Shown here piece after piece: positions 21,267-30,868 of a DNA stretch of 64,000 bases. The translations under genes and the position numbers were made by a program. How positions within the stretch are numbered: the first letter of the stretch is position 1; the number at the start of each line of letters is the position of its first letter. The stretch lies in the NCBI GenBank assembly GCA_029834535.1, contig JAQMWT010000099.1, forward strand, positions 79,767 through 143,766, read 5' to 3'. The notes below the pieces were generated by a model that was given only the letters and a program-made list of their open reading frames with translations, was not told the origin of the DNA and searched no databases. This DNA is from Chrysophaeum taylorii (taxonomy: Eukaryota > Sar > Pelagophyceae > Pelagomonadales > Pelagomonadaceae).

Positions 21267-22748
21267 TCAAGGGGGGTGTGATCTCGATCTCGATCTCGAT
21301 CTCGATCTCGGGAGGTGGTTAGGCGGGTAGTTGGGGAAGGAGCGGGCAAGGTCGCGGGCGGCGGGCGAGACGAAACGGTGCCAGACCGCGGCGCAGGCCT
21401 CGACGCAGTGCGGTCCGCAGGAACAGAGCGGTAACCTAGCGAAACAGCCCGAGGCGAAGAGCTGGGTAGTGGTGGAGTAGTTGCGGTGTCTTAGGGCGCG
21501 CTCGTCGTCGAGGCGGCACTCGCCGAGGACGTGGCCGGAAGGCGTGATATGGACGCCGTAGGCGCCGTAGTTGAGGGCCGCGCGGTTCGAAATTTTCCAG
21601 GGCTTAATTTCGCCGGTAAAGTGGATGACGTTAGCGCGGGCCGCGAGGGGCGCGACGAAAGGGGCGCGCTTTTCGAAGGGTCCGACGCGACGGGTCTCGC
21701 GGAGCAGCGCGGCGTAGGTCGAGTTTGTGCGGGGCCTTTTCGTCTGGATGATAGCGTCGAGGCGGTCGAGCTCGGTCTTGGAGAGGTCGACGCGGCCGAC
21801 GCCCCGGACGTTCCACTCCAAGGGAAGTTTCTTGTAGCGGCCGGCGAGGGCGACGAGGAAGGGGGGCTGGCTCACGCCGCCGCGCCACAAGCGGGCTTTA
21901 CTCTTGACGTAGTACGCGACGAGCTTTTCGATGGTGGTGGTGAGGCGGAGGGCTCGCCACCTTTCCGAATCGAAGAGGACGACCCCTCGGTTGAAGACGC
22001 ACGTGTCCTCGGTGACTTTGCGTTGGAAGCCGAAGAATCGCTCGCGAAGGGCGGGGAGGTCGGAGCGCAGCGCGCGGTCGAGGAGGCCAAAGTTCACGTA
22101 CTTCCCGAGGCGCTGCGAGCAGTCCTCGACGGCGGCGGCGGGGCGTTTGCTTCCCGCGAACACGGCCGCGGCACGGCGCCCGATGTCCCCCCTGGCTATC
22201 GCGTCGGTGTCGAGGTAGAGTATCCTCGCGGCTGAGAGCGCGTGCGGGAGGTAGAACGCTGCGAAGTTGAAGACGCTCAGGAGCTCGCGGCGCCGCACGG
22301 GCGCGTCCATCGCCGCGAGGGCCGCGAGCGCGGGCCGCTGGGCTAGGACAAGATCGAACCCGTCGCACACTCTTACCCTACGTCCGAGGTCGCCCGGGAG
22401 CTCGCTCTTGACGCGCGGCGCTCGCAGGAGTCGCAACAAGTCGATCTTCGCGCTCGTGGTCGTCACGGCAGCGAGTTCTACCACCGCGCTCTGGCTCAGC
22501 GTCGAGTTGATGACGGCAAGCGGTGGGAGAGGGTCTTCGCTGTCGTACGCGATGGCCACCAAGACCGACGAGGAGTAGTAGGACGATGGTGGTTCGATTA
22601 CGCGCGTGCAGCGAGAGTGCTCGGACCAGTTCGCCATCGTCTCCTCGACGGAGGGCCCGCGCCGCTTCGCGCCGCGGCTCGTGCCAACCAACCCCGCCAG
22701 AACCGCAATTCTCATCATCGCGTTGTTGTTTCCATCCCTAACCACCAT
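21267..22748 (-). CDS. GT8-family glycosyltransferase, probably Golgi
   Basis: 493 residues from the ATG at 22748 (an in-frame ATG at 22718 begins the hydrophobic stretch MMRIAVLAGLVG and may be the real start). GT8 features in order: VLVAIAYDSED at the nucleotide-binding start, FNFAAFYLPHALSAARILYL, the metal-binding DxD as LDTDAIARGDI, CVFNRGVVLFDSERW, and HFTGEIKPW, which in this family positions the donor diphosphate. Established: these enzymes are retaining, metal-dependent transferases using UDP-sugars. The acceptor cannot be deduced. The last residues, an (RS)n tail, are encoded by a hexanucleotide repeat CGATCT at 21281-21310, so the C-terminus is probably variable and not essential. 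Confidence 0.85.
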   Translation of the reverse strand: MVVRDGNNNAMMRIAVLAGLVGTSRGAKRRGPSVEETMANWSEHSRCTRVIEPPSSYYSSSVLVAIAYDSEDPLPPLAVINSTLSQSAVVELAAVTTTSAKIDLLRLLRAPRVKSELPGDLGRRVRVCDGFDLVLAQRPALAALAAMDAPVRRRELLSVFNFAAFYLPHALSAARILYLDTDAIARGDIGRRAAAVFAGSKRPAAAVEDCSQRLGKYVNFGLLDRALRSDLPALRERFFGFQRKVTEDTCVFNRGVVLFDSERWRALRLTTTIEKLVAYYVKSKARLWRGGVSQPPFLVALAGRYKKLPLEWNVRGVGRVDLSKTELDRLDAIIQTKRPRTNSTYAALLRETRRVGPFEKRAPFVAPLAARANVIHFTGEIKPWKISNRAALNYGAYGVHITPSGHVLGECRLDDERALRHRNYSTTTQLFASGCFARLPLCSCGPHCVEACAAVWHRFVSPAARDLARSFPNYPPNHLPRSRSRSRSRSHPP

Positions 22749-23277
22749 GTGGAGGATCCGGCTTCGCCGCCTTGGTGTTGTTGCGCGTGGTTTGCATCGT
22801 CGTCCAGGTGCTCCGGAGGTCTCAGCAGCACGTGACCAACAACCAACCACAACACGCTTCTTCTTGTTGACCGCCAAGTTCCTGGTTGGTGTGTTCCCAT
22901 GATGCCTCGTGCCGGTGTCCACGCGACGTGTGGGCGTTTTTAGGACTCGCGCACCAAGTGTATGTACGATAACGGCGCGAATGTTCTCCTAACGGCCTTC
23001 TTCGCGAGGACGGCCAATCGATTGATCATAACGCGCGCGTAATCGCCTCGTTCTCTGGGGTCTCTTCCTCGTTCGGATAAACAACTTTCGTCCTGCCTAC
23101 CAGACCCTCCGAGCGGCGCCCCCCCCGACCCGACCCGACCCGACCCGACCTCAGAGCGGTGCTGGCGCCGGTGCCTGCGACGATGCCCTTGTTGCTCGCG
23201 CGAACTGTGCGCGCTTTGCCTCTTCTTTTTCGGCCTCTGCCGCTGCGACGACGTTTCGACCGTCTTTGAGCTTAAAG
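22749..23277. other. Intergenic, short CCCGA repeats
   Basis: Separates two divergent genes. It contains tandem CCCGA units at about 23126-23150 and an A/T-poor probable promoter region. Nothing else recognised. Confidence 0.4.
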
Positions 23278-23806
23278 ATGGCCGTCCTCGGATACGTCCC
23301 GGACTCGGCGTACAATTTTACGCTCTGGCACCCGACCCTCGAACTCTCGCGGCAGCTGCCGTCCGATACCTCGGGCTCAGTTCTTGCTCTGGACGCGGAT
23401 CTTGGTCCTCGTCGCGTGCGCGAGTCTCGTCGCGGCGTTGATGGAAGACGCCGACCAAAAACAGCTCACTCTGTGGACCCTCGTCGCCTACGCGTCTTGC
23501 GTCTCGCTCGTGCCCCAACTTATCTTGTCGTTGGCATTTTTGTGGTGGGCGGCCAACGCCTACCTCGCGGCCGCCTCCGCTGCCTCCGCGAGAGAGAGCG
23601 ACCGCCTCACCCCGGTCCAGCGCCACGACATGTGGTTTTCATCACCAACGCGGTGGTGTTGCTGCTGCTGCTACTGCTGCATGCGCCAGAGGAGGACAAC
23701 CTCCGTGTTCCGCGTCACAACCTTTTTCTCGGGGGACCCCGACCTCGCAGCTCTCCTTTGCTTCAAACTGCGGGACCGGTTCCTCACACGAGAACACCTC
23801 CTCTGA
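23278..23806 (+). pseudogene. Small multi-spanning membrane protein, frame interrupted
   Basis: The ATG at 23278 opens a frame giving MAVLGYVPDSAYNFTLWHP and about 15 further residues, which then loses sense. The next frame (about 23375 on) encodes RAQFLLWTRILVLVACASLV and then LTLWTLVAYASCVSLVPQLI, continuing into LSLAFLWWAANAYLAAASA: two good membrane segments. Near 23625 the first frame again gives a hydrophobic stretch (VVFITNAVVLLLLLLLHA). Two compensating indels, tiny introns that I could not place with proper phase, or a decaying gene are all possible. No family recognised. Confidence 0.4.
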
Positions 23807-23839
23807 TGAGCCTCATCCTCCTACTACAGCCGTCGACTG

Positions 23840-23906
23840 CGTGTTGTCGCGGTTGTCTGTCTCCTGCGTGTTGTCGCGGTTGTCTGTCTCCTGCGTGTTG
23901 TCGCGG

Positions 23907-24000
<94 letters not shown>
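23840..24000 (+). repeat. 27-bp triplication running into (TGTC)n
   Basis: Three copies of a 27-bp unit (TGCGTGTTGTCGCGGTTG plus GTCTGTCTCC-type end) pass directly into about 23 units of TGTC. The tract ends within a few bases of the stop codon of the reverse-strand LHC gene, so it forms that gene's 3' flank. Confidence 0.9.
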
Positions 24001-24005
24001 CCTCC

Positions 24006-24821
24006 TCAGAAGTTGGCGAAAAGGAAGGGGAAGAGGTCGACGACGGCCTTTTGGGTAGTAACCTCGAGAATCACGTACGCGAGGACGGCGAGCATCGCGA
24101 TGCGACCGTGGCTGAGCTCGAGATCGCGGAGCACCTTGCGGCCGACGGCGTCGTTGCCCACGAGGCCGTAAAGCCCGAGCGGATCAAAGTCCCAGTCGCC
24201 CGCCACACCCCATGGCCATTCGTCGGCGATAGGAGCGTAGTCCTGGCTGTGAATGTAGCCGTACAGGGTGGTTTTCTTGGGGGTCCCAAGCACGCGGATC
24301 TCCTGCAACGCGAACAGCGCGAAAAACCCTAAGACGAAAATAAATGTCGGCGAGTCCAAGAGGTGGCCGTTCAGGAGGCTCGGGGCCCGGCCGTTGGACG
24401 CGAGGAGGAGATCGTCCCCTCGAAGCTCGGACATGGGCCACCCCGCCGCGCACAGCATCGCCAAACGACAGTGGCGTACTTCTGATTCCATAAGACCGTA
24501 CAATTCCTCGTTCGACGTTGCGAACCCCGCCGGGTCGAACCCGTAGTCGCCCGCGTGCGAGCCGTCGAGCAGAGCGGGTCGTTTCAACGCGGAAGACAGC
24601 GCCGACCGATCCATCCCCGCGTACCGCTTGAATCTCAGGCGCTGCTGACCCGTCGTCGTCGTCGTCGAGGGCTCGGATGCTTTCGCGACATCTGCTTCCG
24701 GTGCCGACGAAGCACCAGCAGATTCGGCGGTCTCGGGTGCCGTCATGACGCCGAGCCTCGTTGACTTCACCTCGGACGGCGCCTGGAACGCGCCCACAAC
24801 GACGGCGAAAGCTAACAACAT
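24006..24821 (-). CDS. Light-harvesting chlorophyll a/c-type (LHC) antenna protein
   Basis: 271 residues from the only sensible ATG (24821). A short hydrophobic leader, MLLAFAVVVGAFQAPSE, ends in a GA-F site like the ASAFAP motif of plastid proteins imported through four membranes; the following Ser/Thr/Ala-rich stretch fits a transit peptide. LHC helix 1 carries the pigment-binding signature ESEVRHCRLAMLCAAGWP, helix 2 is PTFIFVLGFFALFALQEI, and helix 3 is LELSHGRIAMLAVLAYVI, with paired Glu/Arg ligands. GDYGFDPAGF and DWDFDPLGLYG are LHC hallmark loops. The protein acts in thylakoid antenna complexes. The subfamily (FCP, red-type or other) is not resolved. It shares a 139-bp divergent promoter with eIF3b. 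Confidence 0.93.
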   Translation of the reverse strand: MLLAFAVVVGAFQAPSEVKSTRLGVMTAPETAESAGASSAPEADVAKASEPSTTTTTGQQRLRFKRYAGMDRSALSSALKRPALLDGSHAGDYGFDPAGFATSNEELYGLMESEVRHCRLAMLCAAGWPMSELRGDDLLLASNGRAPSLLNGHLLDSPTFIFVLGFFALFALQEIRVLGTPKKTTLYGYIHSQDYAPIADEWPWGVAGDWDFDPLGLYGLVGNDAVGRKVLRDLELSHGRIAMLAVLAYVILEVTTQKAVVDLFPFLFANF

Positions 24822-24960
24822 ATCGGTAGCGAGACCACGTCGTAGATGGAGGCTACTCGACGTCACCAACCTCAATCCTTCTTCTTAGGGTTTAGAGTAT
24901 AGATGTATAGGGTTAGTTGTGATATCGGGATCGGCGAAGAGACGACCACAACACATAATA
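24822..24960. promoter_or_regulatory. Divergent promoter of LHC and eIF3b with telo-box-like motif
   Basis: The 139 bp between two start codons contain TTAGGGTTT (24885-24893), which is the plant telo-box AAACCCTAA on the other strand, and a second partial copy, TATAGGGTTAG, near 24906. In plants telo-boxes mark promoters of translation genes; a role here is inferred. Confidence 0.4.
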
Positions 24961-27075
24961 ATGGCGTCGTCGTCGTCGTCGGGCGAGTACGCGGATGTGC
25001 CCCCCGAGATCTTGGAGTTTATGAGCGAGGACGAGGAGGAGGAGAGCGTGGAGGAGGAGGCGTTTGTGATGGATTGGGGGTCGGTGATTGTGGTGGACAA
25101 TCTGCCGAAGATTCCGATGGCAAAATACGAAAAGCTGCTCGTGGTGCTGAAGCGTATCTTCGTGCAAACAGGGAACATCGTGCGTCTGGAAATGCCGTCG
25201 GAAGAGGAAAAGACGTTGGGGATTGCGTTCGTGGAGTTTTCGACGGTGGAGGAAGCGACCAAGGCCCTGCGGCTGACGGACGGGTACACGTTGGACAAGT
25301 CTCACGCGTTCAAGGTGAACGCGTACTCTATTCTGGATATGGTGTCGAAGCTGCCCGAGACGTGGGTGGCCGGGCGAAAACCTGATTTTCAAGCGCGGCT
25401 GAACCCGCACTCGTGGCTGAGCGATGGGCGGGACCAGTTGGCGGTCCGGTACAATAACGAAACCGAGGTGCGGTGGGCGGAGCGAAACGCGGCGCCGTCT
25501 TTGGAGTATGGGGGGGAACGCGAGAAGCAGGGGGGATTGTATTGGTGCGAGATGTACGTCCAGTGGTCCCCGCAGGGGTCGTTGCTGGCGACGTTCCATA
25601 ACAAGGGTATAGCGTTGTGGGGCGACGCCCGTTTTTCCAAGCAAGGTCGGTTCGCTCACTCGGGGGTGAAGCATCTGGATTTCTCGCCCTGCGAGAACTA
25701 CATGATCACCACCGCAGAAGATAAGCGCGGGTGCGTTGTGTGGGACGTCCGGCTGCGACGGGAGATCCGGTCGTTCGATTTGGTGAAGCTAGCGCCCCAC
25801 GCGCCGCCTCAGGTCGCGACGCCTCTATCGGAGGCGGCCCCGAGCCCGTCGCCGACGGCGTCCCAGCAGGCGGCGGCGGCGGCGGCGGCGGCGACGAAAA
25901 TCGCGAGATTCCAGTGGAGCTACGACGACTCGTACTGTGCGCGGCGCGCCAAGGACAAGTCGGGCAACACGATCATATCCATCTACGAGCTCCCGTCGAT
26001 GATGCTGCTGGACAAGAAGTCGCTCAAGGCGGACGGCGTCGTCGACTTCCAGTGGTCGCCCGCGGCCAACAAGCTCGCGTACTGGGCGCCCGAGCAGGGG
26101 AACACGCCCGCGCGCGTCACGATCGTCGAAATTCCGTCGCGTCGCGAGCTCAGGCAGAAGAATTTGGTGAAGGTGTCTGATTGTACGCTCTACTGGCACC
26201 CCGACGGCCAGTACCTGTGCGTCAAGGTCTTGCGACACACCAAGTCGAAGAAGACGACCTTCACGTCGCTCGAACTCTTTCGCGTGAACGAAGCCCTCGT
26301 CCCGGTCGAGATGCTCGAGATGAAGTCGAACGTCGTCGCCTTGGCGTGGGAGCCGGGCGGTCACCGTTTCGCGGTCGTCGACGGCGAGCGAATCGTCTCC
26401 TTCTATTCGATGGCTGACAAGGCCGAAGTCAAACTCGTGTTCGCGCTCGAGAATCGCCAGTGCAACGCTCTCTACTGGTCGCCGATGGGGGGCTACATCG
26501 TCTTGGCGGGCATCGGAGACGGCTTGGAAGGCATCCTCGAGTTCTACGACGTCGACAACAAGTGGGGCAAGCAGGTCGAACACTACCGCGCGACTCAAGT
26601 CGCCTGGGACCCCTCGGGCAGAATCGTCGCCACCTCGGTCGTCCAGCCCCTCGAAGGCGCCTTCTTCAAGTTCCAGATGGACAACGGCTACAAGCTCTGG
26701 ACCTTCCAAGGCCATCTTTTCCACGACTCCTCCTACGAAAACATGTACCAGCTCACGTGGCGGCCCAGGCCCAAGTCCCTCCTCGACGCCGCGCAAAAGA
26801 AGACCATCGTCAAGAATCTCCGCAAGTACGAGCGCAAGTTTGCGCACGATGACAAGATGAAAGACATGGACCGCCAGAGGGAGTTGACTACCGAGAAGCG
26901 CGCCGCCAGACGCGCCTACCGCGACCTTCTCGCGCGCCGCAAGCAAGCCTACTTTGACTCCGAGGGTGTCCGCACTCGCATGCGCAACGGTATCGACGCC
27001 GACTCCGACGACTTTTACGTCGTCACCACCAACCACAAGGAGATCCTCCTTTCCTCCAAGGATGAAATCTGCTAG
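24961..27075 (+). CDS. EIF3B: Translation initiation factor eIF3 subunit b
   Basis: 704 residues, intronless, close to the usual family length. An acidic N-terminus precedes an RRM at about 41-125 (VIVVDNLPK as RNP2, LGIAFVEFSTVEEATKAL as RNP1), which in eIF3b contacts eIF3j and eIF3a. Residues about 130-600 form the WD-repeat propeller (HNKGIALWG, CVVWDVRLRREIRSFD, GILEFYDVDNKWGKQ). The C-terminal part (RPRPKSLLDAAQKK followed by charged helices) is the eIF3i/g-binding tail. A run of Ala from a GCG repeat (near 25868) is a local expansion. The ATG at 24961 is chosen because the frame upstream has no other ATG. It acts in the 43S pre-initiation complex. Confidence 0.97.
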   Translation: MASSSSSGEYADVPPEILEFMSEDEEEESVEEEAFVMDWGSVIVVDNLPKIPMAKYEKLLVVLKRIFVQTGNIVRLEMPSEEEKTLGIAFVEFSTVEEATKALRLTDGYTLDKSHAFKVNAYSILDMVSKLPETWVAGRKPDFQARLNPHSWLSDGRDQLAVRYNNETEVRWAERNAAPSLEYGGEREKQGGLYWCEMYVQWSPQGSLLATFHNKGIALWGDARFSKQGRFAHSGVKHLDFSPCENYMITTAEDKRGCVVWDVRLRREIRSFDLVKLAPHAPPQVATPLSEAAPSPSPTASQQAAAAAAAATKIARFQWSYDDSYCARRAKDKSGNTIISIYELPSMMLLDKKSLKADGVVDFQWSPAANKLAYWAPEQGNTPARVTIVEIPSRRELRQKNLVKVSDCTLYWHPDGQYLCVKVLRHTKSKKTTFTSLELFRVNEALVPVEMLEMKSNVVALAWEPGGHRFAVVDGERIVSFYSMADKAEVKLVFALENRQCNALYWSPMGGYIVLAGIGDGLEGILEFYDVDNKWGKQVEHYRATQVAWDPSGRIVATSVVQPLEGAFFKFQMDNGYKLWTFQGHLFHDSSYENMYQLTWRPRPKSLLDAAQKKTIVKNLRKYERKFAHDDKMKDMDRQRELTTEKRAARRAYRDLLARRKQAYFDSEGVRTRMRNGIDADSDDFYVVTTNHKEILLSSKDEIC

Positions 27076-27699
27076 ACATATTCCCTTTTCTGACGGGAAC
27101 GCTGCTTTCTCGGTCGGTCGGTCGGTCGGTCGGTCGGTCGGTCGGTCGAAATTGTTGTAAAGCCACGTACGCATGCCGCGACGGTAGTTAACTTGTGGAT
27201 TCCTTGTTTTATGTTGCCGCATTTTTACTTGCTCTTAAGCGGTGCTAGTTTTTCTCGATAACAAGTCAGAAGTAACGGCGTCACACCTTCTTTTTCTCCA
27301 GAGAAAAACTTTTCACCATCATATACCGATGGAGTATTAAGTCAACCTCCACGCGCCCTCTATGGCGTTCGGCTCGCCCTCTTTGGCACAGAACGAACGA
27401 ACGAACGAACGAATTATACGGCGGTGAGCAGAGATGCGCACAAAACAAATAATAAGAAACAAAAATGGAGCGGAGCGACACCCAACAAATACGATATGCT
27501 AGCAAGAGACGTGCGCGATACCATGCCCACGTGCACGTCAAAGCCTGCAAGAGGCAAGCGTCACTAGACCCACCTCGTCCCAACTCCCACAGCAAACTTA
27601 CGTACGTCCTCGCTCTCAAGAGGCACGCGTGGTATTCGCTCTGTATTGCTTTGAGGGTGGTGTTAAGAAACACCGGTGTGTGCTGTGGAATGAAGGTGT
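27076..27699. other. Intergenic with (GGTC)n and (GAAC)n repeats
   Basis: A (GGTC)n tract lies at 27111-27148 just after eIF3b, and GAAC repeats at about 27393-27411. No gene seen; the 3' end of the following reverse-strand H2A transcript lies at its right edge. Confidence 0.6.
27659..27674 (-). terminator. Histone 3' stem-loop of H2A-1
   Basis: On the reverse strand GGTGTT-TCTT-AACACC, 6-bp stem and 4-nt loop, 26 bp after the stop codon and followed by ACCC. Identical to the element after H2A-2. Confidence 0.85.
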
Positions 27700-28098
27700 T
27701 CAAGAGGATGTGGCCTTGGACTTTGATTTTTTTGGGAGAAGGACGGCGTGGATGTTCGGGAGGACGCCGCCCGAGGCGATCGTGACGCCGCCGAGGAGCT
27801 TGTTAAGTTCCTCGTCGTTTCGAACAGCTAGCTGGAGATGCCGCGGGATAATGCGAGACTTCTTGTTGTCGCGCGCCGCGTTGCCCGCGAGCTCGAGGAT
27901 CTCGGCACAGAGGTACTCGAGGACGGCAGCGAGGTAAACTGGAGCGCCGGCGCCGATGCGCGTCGCGTACTTGCCTTGCTTGAGGTAGCGGCCGACGCGG
28001 CCCACGGGGAACTGAAGCCCCGCCTTGGTAGACTTAGTGGTCGACTTGCCCGTGCCGGTCTTGCCCTTGCCGCGTCCGCCCTTGCCTTTGCCCGACAT
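27700..28098 (-). CDS. H2A: Histone H2A, copy 1
   Basis: 132 residues. The complete H2A fold is present: [17 protein letters not shown], the acidic-patch region [39 protein letters not shown] and the docking segment [15 protein letters not shown]. The N-terminal tail is Gly/Lys-rich ([18 protein letters not shown]). There is no SQ motif at the C-terminus, so it is a canonical H2A and not H2A.X. It is divergent from H1, with 183 bp between start codons. It differs from copy 2 mainly by two missing residues and Ser for Thr in the tail. Confidence 0.98.
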   Translation of the reverse strand: MSGKGKGGRGKGKTGTGKSTTKSTKAGLQFPVGRVGRYLKQGKYATRIGAGAPVYLAAVLEYLCAEILELAGNAARDNKKSRIIPRHLQLAVRNDEELNKLLGGVTIASGGVLPNIHAVLLPKKSKSKATSS

Positions 28099-28281
28099 GA
28101 TGATGCTCGGGTGTTGTGATTATGATTGAAGCCGTTACTATAGGTTTAGGAGTAGTTTCGATCTTGCGCGATCTGGCACCTGTCTTGCGGACTTGAAAAC
28201 CTCGATCCCGTTGAGCGCTACAATTGAAGAATAATCAAACAGAAAACGATCGTACGCCATTCAGACAAGCCCAGCATCGAC

Positions 28282-28896
28282 ATGTCGCGGAACCCGAGCT
28301 ACATCAGCATCATCCAGGAGGCCCTCACGAGCGATGGGTCCCGCAAGGGAATGTCGCTTCCGGCGCTCAAGAAGTACTTCCAGGAGGAGCACAAGGACCT
28401 CAATTTCCAGCCTCACCTCCTCCGCAAGGCCCTCAAGTCGGGCGTCGAAAAGGACGTCCTCAAGCAGACCAAGTCGCACTATCGCTTGGCGCCGGAGTAC
28501 AAGAAAAAAGCCTCTAAGGAGACCGAAAAGAAGGAGCCCAAAACCGAGAAGAAGGCGACGACGACCAAGAAGGCGTCAGAGACAAAGAAACCGGCTACGA
28601 AGAAGCCTGCGGCCGCCGGAAAGAAGCCCGCTGTAGCGAAGAAGACTACCGACAAGAAGCCCGCAGCTGCGAAGAAGCCTGCCGCAAAAAAAACCGCCGC
28701 TGCCATGTCGGTAGCGAAAAAGCCTGCGGCGGCCAAGGCCACCACCAAGAAGGCCACCACCAAGAAGGCCACCACCAAGAAGGCCACCACCAAGAAGGCC
28801 ACCACCACCAAGACAACCACCACCGCCGCCAAGCGAAAATCCGCCGCCTCAAAGAAACCCGCCACCAAGGCAAAGAAAGCCAAGACCTCCGACTAA
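28282..28896 (+). CDS. H1: Linker histone H1
   Basis: 204 residues. Residues 4-75 form a winged-helix globular domain (PSYISIIQEALTSDGSRKGM, SLPALKKYFQEEH, LLRKALKSGVEKDVLKQTK, HYRL). The remainder is a Lys/Ala/Pro tail with KKPAAAK-type motifs and a tandem run of TTKKA encoded by ACCACCAAGAAGGCC at about 28739-28805. It binds linker DNA at the nucleosome dyad. Transcription is divergent from H2A-1, and the transcript ends in the same kind of stem-loop as the core histones. Confidence 0.95.
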   Translation: MSRNPSYISIIQEALTSDGSRKGMSLPALKKYFQEEHKDLNFQPHLLRKALKSGVEKDVLKQTKSHYRLAPEYKKKASKETEKKEPKTEKKATTTKKASETKKPATKKPAAAGKKPAVAKKTTDKKPAAAKKPAAKKTAAAMSVAKKPAAAKATTKKATTKKATTKKATTKKATTTKTTTTAAKRKSAASKKPATKAKKAKTSD

Positions 28897-28915
28897 ATCC
28901 CCTCCTCGAATCTAC

Positions 28916-28931
28916 GGTGTTTCCGAACACC
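28916..28931 (+). terminator. Histone 3' stem-loop of H1
   Basis: GGTGTT-TCCG-AACACC, 19 bp after the stop, followed by ACCC. Confidence 0.85.
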
Positions 28932-29399
28932 ACCCTCATCAGAATCAGGACGCAGCGGCGCCTCGTTAACTAGAGGAGCGCTATGTATAATTTTGCATTT
29001 CGACGTGGCGGTGTGAGGTGAGTAAATAAGCTACGGGTTTGACGGTATTCGGCGGTCGGTTTCGTCGTCGTCGTCGACTCACGACTCTGCTTCCAGTCCA
29101 AGTACCCCGTGGGTCAACGGCCCAATCATGGCGTTTTCGCTTTGCGGCGCGCTGCGCTCCGCAACCGCACAACAGACCGCGCACACACGTATAGGGTTTT
29201 TAAACTCGATGCTCCCTACCTATAATTGTAGGTAACCCACCCTTTTATTAGCTTACCAGTCGACCTTAAAAACAAAGCAGCAGATCGTTCGCAAAGCATC
29301 ACTTAACGAGGTGCGGCGTGCAGTCCTTAGAGCGTGTGTCGCTCGCTGCGAATCCTCCCTATATCCATCCTTCCTCCCTCGCAGCAACAAATCATCATC

Positions 29400-29804
29400 A
29401 TGTCGGGCAAAGGCAAGGGCGGACGCGGCAAGGGCAAGACCGGCACGGGCACCGGCAAGACGACTACCAAGTCTACCAAGGCGGGGCTTCAGTTCCCCGT
29501 GGGCCGCGTCGGCCGCTACCTCAAGCAAGGTAAGTACGCGACGCGCATCGGCGCCGGCGCTCCAGTTTACCTCGCTGCCGTCCTCGAGTACCTCTGTGCC
29601 GAGATCCTCGAGCTCGCGGGCAACGCGGCGCGCGACAACAAGAAGTCTCGCATCATCCCGCGGCATCTCCAGCTAGCTGTTCGAAACGACGAGGAACTTA
29701 ACAAGCTCCTCGGCGGCGTCACGATCGCCTCGGGCGGCGTCCTCCCGAACATCCACGCCGTCCTTCTCCCAAAAAAATCAAAGTCCAAGGCCACATCCTC
29801 TTGA
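29400..29804 (+). CDS. H2A: Histone H2A, copy 2
   Basis: 134 residues. I start at the ATG at 29400, preceded by CATC repeats, since the longer open frame adds a non-histone leader. The core is identical in sequence to copy 1 and nearly identical at the DNA level; the tail reads TGTGTGK against TGTGK. The 3' flank is shared with copy 1 through the stem-loop, showing a recent inverted duplication or gene conversion. Confidence 0.97.
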   Translation: MSGKGKGGRGKGKTGTGTGKTTTKSTKAGLQFPVGRVGRYLKQGKYATRIGAGAPVYLAAVLEYLCAEILELAGNAARDNKKSRIIPRHLQLAVRNDEELNKLLGGVTIASGGVLPNIHAVLLPKKSKSKATSS

Positions 29805-29829
29805 ACACCTTCATTCCACAGCACACACC

Positions 29830-29845
29830 GGTGTTTCTTAACACC
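29830..29845 (+). terminator. Histone 3' stem-loop of H2A-2
   Basis: GGTGTT-TCTT-AACACC, 26 bp after the stop, followed by ACCC. Confidence 0.85.
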
Positions 29846-30059
29846 ACCCTTTAAAGAGAACATTTAAGTTTGAAACCGAGTACGCGGGAAACAACGTGCT
29901 AGTCGTGTTTCCCTTGAGCAGAGGCATCATCTCTTGTAGAGCGTGGTGCTTCTGGCGAGTGGAGCGCGTTGACTGCGGTACAAGACGTCCCTCTAGATTT
30001 TCTGCCTTGAGGCGCATTGCGCGCCTTACCTCTGATTTAGTGTCTTGCGAGTGCAGGAC

Positions 30060-30868
30060 GTAAAGGTTAGCGGCGTGTGCGGATCAAAGCAGCTTAGATT
30101 GGCGGGGGTGAAAGCGACGAGCTCAAAGGAGAGTGGGGTGAGTGGGTGTGAGCACGAGTGGGTTTACGCCGAGCGTTCTGGGGTTAGAGATTGGGACTAG
30201 GTGAACTTACTGGCCAGGTGAACTTACTGGGGTTAGAGATTGGGACTAGGTGAACTTAGTGGTTACTCTAAAACCCTAGTAAGCGTGTAGACGCCGGGAG
30301 GGGGCTTATCGGTATTACGCAGCACACATGTGGGGTAGGTTGGAGTCGTCGACCCAGAAGAGTATATCCTCGGGGTTGCCGATCGACAGAGAGCCACGTA
30401 GAGCTGGACGTGGCAGAAGACGGGCTTGGGCAAGAGAACGCCGACCTCGCGGGGCGTCTGGCCCTGGCTCTTGTTGATCGTTTGGCGTCGGCGGGCCTTA
30501 AGGGATGCTGGTTCGAGGAGCCTCGGTGACACGACACGATCGATCACGTATCTGGTACCGTTGCAGTGGCCGTGCGACGGGTCGAGGTTGCGAACCCCTT
30601 AAGCTCGCGCTCCAAGTCAGCATGCCGTTGGTTGTCAGGGAGTTGAAAACTCGACAGTAAAGAGCGAGGCGTCGTCTTCCGACCCAACCTAGTCGCCGAA
30701 AAGAACTCCGACGCCTCGTCTCCAGGAAAAAAAGGCCGCGGTCATGCGCGCGTTGTCAGCATCGACAACATCGTTTCGACGGGGCGTGAGAATGGCGCGC
30801 TGGCTAAAAGAGCCGCCGCGGGTCGTGGAAATAGTCCGCGAGGTCGCCGTCGACGGCTTGGAGGATCA
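30060..30868 (-). mobile_element. Helitron-derived fragment, copy D, inside histone cluster
   Basis: 30290-30868 encodes on the reverse strand the same helicase remnant, with the shared TAA (30498-30500), shared TAG and the 1-bp deletion (TGTCGATCGGC). The AGGTGAACTTACTGG and TAGCGGCGTGTGCGG repeats at 30060-30265 lie beyond the helicase C-terminus as expected but read on the forward strand, opposite to copies A, B, C and E. Sequence up to about 31080 matches in reverse the CTTTAAA/GTCGAC-rich spacer near 12970-13060. Confidence 0.7.

Noticed and set aside
23840-24000. CRISPR-like array at the 27-bp triplication and TGTC run
   Set aside because: Units are contiguous without spacers, and the DNA is eukaryotic nuclear sequence.
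24822-24875. Upstream extension of the LHC protein
   Set aside because: It would need a TTG start; the ATG at 24821 gives a good signal sequence. An upstream exon remains possible.
27281-27703. 140-codon reverse frame after H2A-1
   Set aside because: Overlaps the H2A 3' UTR and hairpin and has no coding character.
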